The position numbers and the translations under genes were made by a program. Positions 11,087-22,700 of a stretch of DNA of 64,000 nucleotides are shown here, piece after piece. The notes beneath the pieces are model-generated. The model ran no database searches. It had not been told where the DNA came from and saw only the letters and a list, made by a program, of their open reading frames with translations. This stretch comes from Valencia hispanica (lineage: Eukaryota; Chordata; Actinopteri; Cyprinodontiformes; Valenciidae): positions 26,289,961 to 26,353,960 of the forward strand of contig OY747713.1 of the NCBI GenBank assembly GCA_963556495.2, read 5' to 3'. Each line of letters opens with the position of its first letter. Within the stretch, counting starts at the first letter, position 1.

Positions 11087-13320
11087 ACGCTAAATTTCCC
11101 TGCTTGTTCTGGCAGGGAGTAAATGTATTATCTGGACAGCTTTTCAGTCACTCTTACCACTTTCTGCAAATCTAGTTTCTGTTATTTTGTTAAGTTTGTT
11201 GCAGTTTATGTTCCACTGCCTTGTAATATCCCCTGTTTCTGGTACATCATGCTGCCTTCTGCTTCTTTCTGGCTATTTGTTTTTGGCCATGACAGAGCAG
11301 TTTACAAGTTTGGCAAAGCATTAACAAACAACCATTTCTGAGCAAAGTCCAGTTGCCGAGGTCTATACATTACTGTAAGAGTATCCCCTATGTGTTTCCA
11401 TGCCTTTGGGTTTGTTCTGTTTTTCATGTTTCATAGATTTTTCTTTCATGTCGGGTCCTATAAAAGCCTCTGTAGAGTGAAAAGAGCATTCTTAGGCTGC
11501 TGTTCTTATATTTGATCTATACTCGGCCTAAAATAATTAAATCGTATCTGATGACTATTTAACTTCCCATCTATTTAACTATAATATTGATGCTGAGTGG
11601 GAAGAATTTATTTTAAACATATTTTTCCCGTCCTTTAACACGTCGAATCCATATTTTCTTTAGAAGGGAGAGTCACATTATAGGTGAAATTTATGGAGGA
11701 AAACTCGTGTTGTTCACTAAATATGTTTCAGCCTTAAAACCCCATTAAGGAGAACATATTTGTTAGGATTTATCATTGTATATACTAGTATTGATTTTTA
11801 AATAAAAGCATGTAACACCTTTTTAGAAATAAAATTAAAAACTTAACTGTATTTCAGTGTTGTGTGTCAGTAAATATGTTTAGAAGTTAATTGGAATATT
11901 TTAATGTAAGTATTTTCAAAGTGGATTTTGGAACACCGCATTGAAGAGAAGAGTTATTACACCCCTGGAGCCAACTCCTAAAATGGAATAAGAGTACCAA
12001 CGCAGCTGAAATGCTTATGTGTGCATTTGCTTTTAAGCGTGCATCTGCCCTCCCCTCTTCGGGATGCTATAAATAATGAATGTTCTCCAAGCAACTTCAG
12101 TTACTCTGCATTATTCTGGCTAGACATGGTAGAGGTCATTTAAATATGTTTCTTTCATGGATACGACTTGTAGGCATTATCCACTGAAAGCTTTTGCAAG
12201 CTTTGACAAGGCTTCCTAGAACCCTAATGATTACCAGCTCTATCCTCTCAAAAAGCAATTTTGATTTGTTTTGGGATTGTTTTCAGGTTAGAACACCCAA
12301 TTGTGTCTCAAACTATCCCTCTCAGATTAAATTGAAATGTTGGATGCTGTGTAGGATTTTCTAGAACAAAACTGAAAAAAACAGCCTATCAGCCCCTCAT
12401 AACATGGAAGCCACTGAAAGGCCACTGTTTCTGTCCGAGCTGGTCTTGCATCACTATGGACTTGAGAGCGTGCCAGCGAGGAAGAAAAATGCCTCTCTAG
12501 AATTGGTCCTTCATTGTCAACTGAAATCTGTAAATACCAGCAATAATAAGATGGATAGACAGACAAGACAAAGAATGGACTATATTGACACAATAAGTGT
12601 GTGTAGCTTTCAAAACAAAGAGAGATGCCAACTGTTAGGCATGGTGGTGGTAGCACCATGCTGTGGGTCAGTTTAGCTGCTAGTTATGCTTGTTCTATGT
12701 TACCTAATAAGACTTAGAGGTCATACATTTTCAGCCCTCTAGAATTTGTATTCTGACACAGACATCTTATCTAGTTAAGCAACACAACAGTTGTACTGGG
12801 GCAGTGGTTGAAATAATGATAATGGATTCTAAATATACAAAATTCATCTCAAGTAAACAGACATGTTTAGAACTATAGCTCTCTCCATGTTGAAGCTTGG
12901 ACATAATTGGGTTTTCCATTGGGAAATAACAGCTGAAACAAACTTGTTCCTGATTGGATAAGACTTTAAGCTTCAAGAACGGCTTCAACTTCGTTGCAGT
13001 TGCTAATGCATTGATAGTGCAATGAGTATGATCATGTGCCATTCAACCAACCAAATAAAAAATAAAGCAGCTATTTCTGATTATAGAAGCATGCCGTGTC
13101 CTTGGTGGCTTCTCTGCAAGTCTTTGAGGGACATTCAACCAGAAAGGGTTCAATAAATTCAAAATCCTGCAACCATTACAAGGTTTTGAAAGTATTAACG
13201 TTGTTTACTGTAAAACCATGCTATCATGTCATAGGTATGGTTTAAGTAAATCATTTAAAAATCCCAAATTAATGAAAGTCGTGCCCATGTTGAGTGTAAT
13301 AAGTACATTTTCTCATGCCC
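11087..13320. other. VPS28-MAPK15 spacer with Tc1 remnants
   Basis: No gene is seen. From about 12340 to 13160 there are decayed Tc1-like pieces (ggcatggtggtggtagcacc at 12639, typical of transposase codons before the second Asp). The rest is AT-rich with no recognisable element. Confidence 0.5.
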
Positions 13321-13370
13321 TCTGTGAAGCTGCGCTGCGGCTCCTTTAAGAACAAGCCATCAGCGTTTTT

Positions 13371-13384
13371 GTTACCATAACGAC
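13371..13384 (+). promoter_or_regulatory. Candidate RFX X-box in the MAPK15 promoter
   Basis: GTTACC-AT-AACGAC fits the X-box consensus RYYNYY-N(1-3)-RRNRAC at every fixed position. It is about 215 bases before the likely first-exon donor (13599) and 410 before the ATG. RFX factors drive cilia genes and MAPK15 acts in ciliogenesis, so the site makes sense, but a single degenerate match is not proof. Confidence 0.45.
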
Positions 13385-13439
13385 GAGTAGTGACAAAACA
13401 CGTAGAAGAGCAGGAGCAGTGAGGCGCGTCAAACCATAG

Positions 13440-13598
13440 ACCGCAGCAGGAGTTCACATTTAAAATATAGCGGATTCAACTAAAGAGAGGCTTTTTCAGT
13501 CGCTAAAAGGAGATGAAAACTAATTTTCTTTCCGGTAGACTGCAATTGAAGTTATGGAAAGCGGCGTCTGAGCGGGGTGGTCGCTAGAGAGTTGCCAG
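13440..13598 (+). other. Probable MAPK15 5' UTR exon
   Basis: GC-richer sequence ending ttgccag/gtaatc, a good donor. The next acceptor (cccacag before 13729) opens the exon with the start codon. The 5' end is not fixed by the sequence. Confidence 0.45.
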
Positions 13599-13795
13599 GT
13601 AATCCCACTATAGTTCTCCACTTGGCATTAATAAGCAATAAGCTCTTAAACGGGTGAATGTTGCACATTTGACCGTACAGGCTGCCCTTTGAACTTTTCG
13701 GCACCTGGTTTTGGTTCATTTCCCACAGGAATAATCCAGGAGACCGATGATGGTGGTTCCTATGTGAAGCACAAGCTCAGTTGAACGAACACAAA

Positions 13796-16700
13796 ATGAG
13801 CAAAAAGTATGAATCAGCAAACGTGTCAGAAGTGGAGGAGCACATTTCTCTTAAATATGAGATCAAGAAGAGAATCGGGAAAGGGGTAAGCATGCTTTAT
13901 AATTATTTAAAGGTATGGTCTGTTTTATTTAAATTGAAGATCATTGCGTCAAGCTTGACAATAGTAATAATAAAGAAACCACTTCACTTGGAATTAATGA
14001 CCTTTATATAAAGTTTTATATAAAACATTTTCAGCTTTCCTGTGCAATCACGTTGAAAAAATTCCTGAGATTCTCTAGACTTAAGATCCTCGGTTAAAAC
14101 CAGTGTGGCAAGCAAGTGGTTTATTTTCTTTCTTTGCAGATCAGCTGGTGTGTTAGATCACTTGGTCTGAGTCTTTTGTTTTCCTTTCCTGCAGCAGACC
14201 CGGAAACTATAAGCGGCTGGTTTCTTTCCATTCTCTGTCCACAGAGGTTCACAAACTGATGCTCTGTTTTCAGACATCCTGCTGGTAAATGCGTGTGGAC
14301 GTGCCTTCACCGTAAAGTGACTGCGACTCATGTTCCCCAGCTGTTCATCCTGTTTGCATATGACCTGTGGCGCAGCAGTTCTGCAGGATGCTTTGAGCAA
14401 CCAGACCAAAGTGCAGTTAGAAACACTCTAAGGAGATTTGAAGAAGCATACATGATTTTTTTTATGCAAAAAACAACCATTATAATCCCTATGTGAGCCA
14501 AAGCTTGTTTTACACAAGGAGCCTCCAGTGCTGTGTGAATCTGATCCACTGGCTTCGCTACAATAACAGGGTATTCTGATGCCTTTTCCTCAGCCTGTGT
14601 TGTGCTTGACTTCATAGTTCTTAATAGTCAGAAAAAACTGTAGCTATCATTCCAGAAACACTGAAATCAATGAAATTTACTAATGAGTTTTTTTATGGTT
14701 CTAGAGCCTTGCAAATGGATTCAATTCCTTGGAGCTTGTTTCCATTATATTATATTATATTATATTATATTATATTATATTATATTATATTATATTATAT
14801 TATATTATATTATATTATATTATATTATATTATATTATATTATATTATATTATATTATATTATATTATATTGTTTCATTATAGCCCCACATGTCAATCTA
14901 TTTTCTGAAAGTAGTGCCTATTGTGAAGTTGAAGGAAATGACTAGTTGCTTTCAGCATTTACTAATACAATTCGTTAAAGTGTGGTTTGCGGTTGTATTC
15001 GGCCCCCTGTGTCAGTATTTTTAGAACCACCTTTCGCTGCAATTACAGCTTCAAGACTTTTAGTATATGTCTGTAGCAGCATTACTGTTTCTGTCCATTC
15101 TTCTTTGCTGAATAACTCCAGCTTTGTCAGATTTGATGGAGAGCATCTGTGAACATTCATTTTCAACTCTGGCCACAGATGCTCAGGTTTGAACCCTGAG
15201 GACTTGGCCATTAGAACGCATGCATGTGTTTTGATATATACCAGGTATAGGGTTATTACACTGCTGAAAGGTAAACTTTCCACCCCACTATCAGGTCTTT
15301 TGCAGCCTCTTACAGTTTTTCTTCCTATAGTGTCCTGTATTTTGCTCCATTCATCTTTCCATCAACTCTGAAAAATATCCCCATTTCATTATGCTGCCAC
15401 CACCATGTCTCAATGTGAGGAGGATGTATTCAGGGTCATGTGTGGTGGTATTTTTCCATGTGATCTTTAAACATAAAGGTTGAAGCCTTGTTCATTAAGG
15501 CTCTCTAAATCTTTGAGGCCCTCAATTAGTTTGAGATTAATTTGCACGGAGCTGATCTTCTTTGTTAATTAGGTGACTATTAAAGGCATTTGGTTGTACA
15601 GTACTGTAATTTATTTAAAGGTGTCCAAGTTAAAGGGACCAAATACAAATGAACACCAAATGTTTAGATGTCTGTTTTTTTTTTAAATCTGAAAATCTTG
15701 TTTGCTTTCTCTTCCACTTCACAATTACGAACTACTTTGCATTGGTGTGACTTGCAGTAGTACATGTAACACTTAATACATCAAGCACATATTTAAGTAT
15801 TTAGGTCGACTTTCATACAAAGCTTCTCTTTGAACTACCTTTTCTTGATAAAACATAAAAACCTCCCTGACAATTAGACATTTCCAGACCGATGTTATAT
15901 AACATAAAAATCCAAATAACAGAGAAGAGATTGAAAACAACCAGAAAAGATAACAGAAAGAGAGAAAAGGAAAACCAACCAAATCAAGATTCATCAGAAC
16001 CTAAAGAGAGCTAAAAGAGATCCATGTAAGCTGAATATATTTTGTTTTTTTTCAGTCTGATTGTGTTGTGTAGCAAAGCATAGGGGAGTTAAAGCAAATC
16101 TTGTGTCTATGAGCCTGTTGAGTAATCCATTCTTTGCTTTATGGCCTGGGAGATTCCTCTTTTCCAGTGGGAGATTACTACTTCAACATAAGGTGTACCT
16201 ACAAGATTTGTAGTTGTGAATTTAGATATTTTTATTTGATTTTCCAAATAAAAGCAATACCTGACTCTGTTGTTGTCTTCTCATTTCGCACACATTTATT
16301 CATGGAATTCTTTATATTTACATCAAAATGTCTTTTGTCACCAGTACAGATGAGGCTTTTTAAAACCTCAAGTGCAGGTGTAAGAACCAGCATGACAAAG
16401 TGTCCTTTCTGTTTCAGGCCTACGGCATCGTATGGAAAGCAGTTGACCGACAGACAGGGGAGACTGTGGCAGTGAAAAAAATCTTTGATGCTTTCAGAAA
16501 CAGGACAGATGCACAAGTGGGTAAATTGTTATTCATTGTAAATATGATCGCAAAGCAGTCTTGGTCCTCTCTCATATGTTAGGTCAAATACAGCAATAAG
16601 GAACGAAATAATATAGTAGTAGGAATAATATTGCTATAATATTATCCTGTGATGTGAATAAGACCTTGTGGCGTGTACTCTGTCTCGCACTAAAACTGCT

Positions 16701-19700
16701 GGTCTAGAATACAACCTCTATGTATAAATGTCCGGCTTCACCTTGAGGGAAGACGGCTAACTATTAATTAGAGCCAAAGGCTTTTGTTTACCCAGTTTAT
16801 TGAGTCATCTTGCCTGTCAAGTTCATGTCTTGACTGCAGTTTTTATTCCTTTTCTGTTTTTACAGCGGACTTTCAGAGAAATCATGTTCCTTCAGGTAAC
16901 GATCGTAAAGAGGTTTGAATGAAATACTGCTTAATGTATATTCAATATGACATGTTGTATCAAATTGATACGTCGCTGCTTATTTGTCCATGTTTTAACT
17001 TCTAATGCATGTTTCTACATAAAAGGAAACAGGAAACTGTTTTTTTATAATTCATTTATCTGGCACCTGATACTATAAACCGTAATGAGATGTTAAAATT
17101 AGTGTCGTCATAGTTGGATGATTTTCATAAGAAACTGTTTGTGTCTGAAGTTGAAAATGGCAATTAAAGCATTTTTTCTTCTTCCTTCTTGTGTAAAATC
17201 TCCTTTGTGTCATATTTGTCTCTCCCTGTGCTGCTTCACTTCTTCAGCGCTGTGCTTTATAGTGAAACTTATTTAACTCTGTTGTCAATCTAGGTTTTGT
17301 TTGCATTGCTGTTGCCCTACCTGCTGGTTTTTACAGGTCAAAGGAAAGCTTGGCTGTGGTTTCTGTGGTTCTGCTACTAAAAATTCTAATCCTTGTGTAG
17401 GAGTTTGGAGATCACCCTAACATCATAAAACTCTTAAACGTCGTTCGAGCCCAAAACGACAAAGACATTTATCTCATCTTTGAATACATGGGTATGTATA
17501 AGTAACATAGCACTAGAAAAATTCCCATAATACATATAAATGTTTCAAACTTATTAATATGACAGGAATTCTGACCATTTTGACTTGGCTCTGGACATCT
17601 GCTTGTGTGAGTGTGTGATGATAGCCTTCTCTTTCCTCGGGTGGTGGCTTTGTTGTACTACTGATTCCACCTGGCAGTTCATTGTCAGACTTTACTGGAA
17701 CATCACAGAACATGCTTCCGCATTTTACTCTAAAACCAGGAATGATCAGAAAAGACAATTCCTGCTCAGCCACTAATAATAATAAAAATTTTCATTAAGA
17801 AGCGCCTTTCAAGACATCCAAGGACACTTAATAATAGAATAAAAACAACAAAACAATAACAGAACAAGAAGAACAAAATAAGATCAACTAAAGTACAAAC
17901 AAGTTCAATGCACACCTGTATCATGCATTTATTCAAATCGCTGCTGTAGCTGTATATGTTGGCACTTTTCCTCTTTGCTTTTTTCCCCAGATACAGACTT
18001 GCACGCTGTGATTAAAAAAGGCTCTCTTCTCAAGGATATACACAAGCGTTATGTTATGTACCAGCTCTTTAAGGCCAACAAGTACCTCCATTCAGGAAAT
18101 GTTATTCACAGAGACGAAAAGGTGAGGTTCTAAAAAAACATATTCATATTTCTTTTTATCTAAAGCGACAGTACAAGGAAACTGTTTGAATTTGCACATA
18201 ACCCTAACCCTTGAAGTTAGGGGATGCTTCATTGTTAACCCTCTCGTGGGAAAAAATCCCCTCTCATTTTGTTATATCCGCAGCCTTCCAACGTACTTCT
18301 AGACACCGATTGCATCGTCAAGCTCTGTGATTTCGGCTTGGCCAGATCTCTCAACCAGATCCAGGAGGACAGTGGGAACCCGGCTCTGACGGAATATGTT
18401 GCCACACGTTGGTATCGGGCTCCTGAAATCCTGCTGGGATCAACAAGGTATCAGCTGTGATGAGCATCTGTTGTCACAATCTGAACGGCATCCACCCGGG
18501 CTTTTTTTCTATTTAATTTATTTGAAGAGATAGAAACATAGCTTCTACCTATGTTAAACCAAAGTGCAAGCTTAGTAGTTAGGGAGTCAAGAATTCAATA
18601 CAGTACTCATACTTAGATTGGCCAGTATGTATACAGTAAATTGCAGAAGTATTCTCTCCCATTGTTCCCATTTTGTCTTATCACAACCACAAACCTCAAG
18701 AAGTGAAAGAAAGTAGATACATTCTCTCCTCTCACTCTGATACCCCAATATAAAACCTAGTGCAACTAACTGCTTTCAGATGTCTAATTAATTAATACAA
18801 TTCACATCTTTGTTTATGGATGGTGCTAAATGCATAACAATCTTGGTAGAAAGCTTGTTATAGGATGCAACAGACCTGAGACAGCTGGATGATATACATT
18901 TAGCCTGAGCTACAATTGATTAAACAATCAGCCACATTCCTGTGTTGGAAGCATGTAGTCAAAGACCAGACCTTAACTTTATGGAGAATTTGTGGCAAGA
19001 CTTAATTTGGTGTTCACAAATCCTCTCCATCTAATCAGACTAATTTTACAAAGAAAATTAGCAACAAATGTTGGTCTCTTGATGTACGAGCTTGCATTTG
19101 TAACATCTGCAAGAGGTGGTATAATGAAGGGGGCTGAATACACCACACTTATTTTTAATCGTTACAAAAATTATGAAAACCAGAACTTCATAATTATGTG
19201 CTTCTTTTGGAGAATATTTCATAATTTTTAAAATATTTTTAATTTGACAAATATATAGAAAAATTGGAGGGTATGAAAACAGTTTTACAAGGCACTTTAA
19301 TCACCTATGGATGTTTTAGCATCGTTGTCATAGGTTAGGATAATTGCATGTTTTGCGAGGTAGTTGCCTGAAGCCATAAACGGAAAATTTGAGAATCATA
19401 CCATGCCTGAACTGCAGTTTTTCATATTTCAATAGAAAGAATAATTAGAGAAAATTGTGTCCACACCCTAATTTATATTTTGTTTTGTCATTAATATGCT
19501 TCTCCTTTTTAGATTTCTCCATCATGAATATAATCTTGTACCTTTTTCTTATATAAAGTAAGAGGTCAATCTTGCTATTAGTCTAAGGAAGGAAATCTTA
19601 AATTTTACACTTGCCAATGCCATTCCTCTCTTATCTGTGAAGGGCGCTAAAGATTAGAGTGATGGTACGGAGGCCTTCCAACCTTAAAGACTTGGAGCTT

Positions 19701-22700
19701 ACCATAAACAATTTGGGGCTTAGCTTTACATGGCACAAAGATCCTTATTCTTAACTTAATCACATTTTCAATGTATATTAACCATTCTTGATATTCAGTC
19801 TGAAAGGAAGAACTATGCAGTTTCATTGCACATCATGTATAATCGCATCTTGTTCAAAGGTACACCAAAGGTGTGGATATGTGGAGCCTCGGGTGTATCC
19901 TGGGTGAGATGCTGCTGGGAAAAGCACTGTTTCCTGGAACTTCGACCATCAACCAAATAGAAAAGATCATGAGTGCCATACCTCACCCCAGCCCAGAAGG
20001 TACCAGATAATGTTAAAATGTCACATGCTCAAAAACTTACTTGTGGTTTGGACTGAATAATTACATTTGTTATTCCAGATATTCTCGCCATCAAGTCTGA
20101 ATATGGATCTTCTGTCATTCAGAGAATGTTACTGAAGTAAGACTGTTATTTTGCTGTTGATTCAATGCTTTGCAAAAGTATTCACACCCCATGTTTGTAC
20201 ATTTTGTTATGGTACAGCCACAAGATACAATACATTTTATTAGGAGTTTGTTTGTTTTAATGGCTAACAATTAGTGCATAATTGTGAAGTGAAAAAAATA
20301 TATACATGCTTTTATTTCCTTTTTAAGAAAACATTGAAATGTTTGATATGCATTTGTATTCATCCCTGGTCTGTCAATATTTTTTTAGTACAGTACTTCT
20401 CTCTGCAAATACAGCTGCATGTCTCTAGATACTGAAGTTGTTCACCATATCTTATTTTCAGTCAGTCTTTCCGTTTGTTTAAGATGATTGTGGGACTGGA
20501 AAGTGAACCTCCGCCCCAGTTTCCAGTCGTTCTGAGCCTCGAACAACTGAATAGAAATGCCTGCCACACTATGGGGATTTTTAATTGTTAAAAAACATGT
20601 CCTTTTTTTCTCTTTCCACTTCACAAGTATACTCTACTTTGTGCCTGTCTGTCACATAAAATCCCAATAAAATACATAAATGTTTGTGGTTGTTGGAAGA
20701 AAACTTCAAAGCGAGGGACTGTATGGGAAGAAAATTGTTTATTTAAAATCTCAGGGGGCTGGAGCAGAGATGGACTGATGCAGCAGAGACTAAGCTAAAC
20801 ATATCAAATTGTGGAAACCATCTAGCATGCAAACATCTACCAACCTTCTGTACTTTTCAGTTCAATTCAGTTTATTTATATAGCACCAATTCACAACAGA
20901 TGTCATCTCAAGGCACTTTACAAGAAAGTAATTTAATACAAACATTACAATCAGTTTAAAGCTTTAGTTAGTTTTCTATTTAAAAAATCCCTGCAGATTG
21001 CATCAAGTCATTGACTGGCAAACCCTCATACTGAGCAAGCATGTAGCTACAGTGGAGAGGAAAAACTCCCCTTTAGCAGGAAGAAACCTCCAGCAGAACC
21101 AGGCTCAGTAGGAGCGGCCATCTGGAGGTTCGAGAAGACAGAGCAGAAACACTGAAAAACAAAAGAACGGATGTAAGAGTACTTTCTATATTAAAGAAAA
21201 TAAAAAGTTGATAACAGGACACGGGGGATGCTCAGTGACCTGGGATGCCCCGCGTTCAACAGGGCAGCTAGCAGGATACCAGACCAGGTGTAGCTTCTAT
21301 GGAGAGAAAAACACTGAGAGAAAACAAAGTTAACAGTTGAAATAACAGCAAATAATGCAACTGGAGAGTAGTAGAAGAGAAAAGTGGTCCGTCTGTCCTC
21401 CAGCAGTCTAAGACTATAGCAGCATAACTACAGAGATAGCTCAGGATGACTTTGTTGCTGGGATCCTCAAAATTTGATAAACAAGTAAACTCTGTAATTA
21501 GAGCAAGTTTTTTCCAGCTCCGTCTTCTGTCCAAGGTAAAACTATTTCTGTGCCGCAGCGATTTGGAAAAGGATGTTCATGCTTTCATTAGTTCTAGGCT
21601 GGATTACTGTAACAGCCTATATTTTGGAATTAATAGAACCCAACTAAATTGCCTACAACTTGTCCAGAATGCTGCAGCTCGTCTGTTGACAAACAACCGG
21701 ACGCATGACCACATCACTCCTGTTCTGTATTCCCTACATTGGTTACCAGTTGAATACAGAATTCAGTTTAAACTTTTAACATTTTTTTTTGTGCGTTATA
21801 TGGTCTTGCTCCATCTTATCTTTGTGAGATCTTAAATTTGTATCTACCCAGCAGGTCTTTGTGCTCCGCCGGAGAAATACCTGCTGGTTGTCCCTTGAGT
21901 GCGCTCTAAAACTTGGGGTGAGCGCTATTTAGCGGTCGCCGGCCCAAAGCTGTGGAATGCCTTACCTGAGCATCTTCGCAGAATCACTGATCTTGCCCGC
22001 TTCAAAAGTGAACTAAAGACCCATCTTTTCTGTGTAGCATTTGACACTTAAAGGCTTTTTATCCCTCCTCCCTCACTCTTAATGGTTACTATTGATCGAT
22101 ATAATACTAGTATTGTTTTATTCTTCCTGCCTTTTTTATATATTCTCTGTTATTAGCTTATTAACTTTTTTGTATTTCTTGTTTTATTTCTCTAACACTG
22201 TGAAACACTTTGGTTCAGCTGATGGTTGTTGGTAAATTGCTATACAAATTAAGGTTGATTGATTGACCTAAGCCACTCTAACTAAAAACTATTATCAAAA
22301 AGGAAAGTTTTAAGCCTGGCCTTAAAAGTAAACAGAGTGTCTGCCTCATGGACTAAAGCTGGGAGCTGGTTCCACAAAAGAGGAGCCTGATAACTAAAAG
22401 ATCTGCCTCCCATTCTACTTTTAGAAATCCTAGGAACCAAAAGTAAACCTGCAGTCTGAGAGCGAAGGGCTCTGTTAGGAACATATGAAACAATTAGATC
22501 TCTGATGTATGATGGAGCTTGATTATTAAGGGCTTTGTATGTAAGAAGAAGGATCTTAAATTCTATTCTGGATTTAACAGGGAACCAATGAAGGGAAGCT
22601 AAAACAGGAGAAATGTGATCTCTCTTTTTAATATTTATCAGAACTCTTGCTGCCGCATTTTGGATCAACTGAAGTATTTTATTGCATTTTGTGGACTTCC

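Noticed and set aside
13781..13796. An upstream in-frame start for MAPK15 giving five more residues (MNEHK)
   Set aside because: The codon at 13782 is TTG, not ATG; the first ATG is at 13796.
14670..14945. ORFs with YYIIL repeats that look like a repeat protein
   Set aside because: They are translations of the (ATTAT)n microsatellite.
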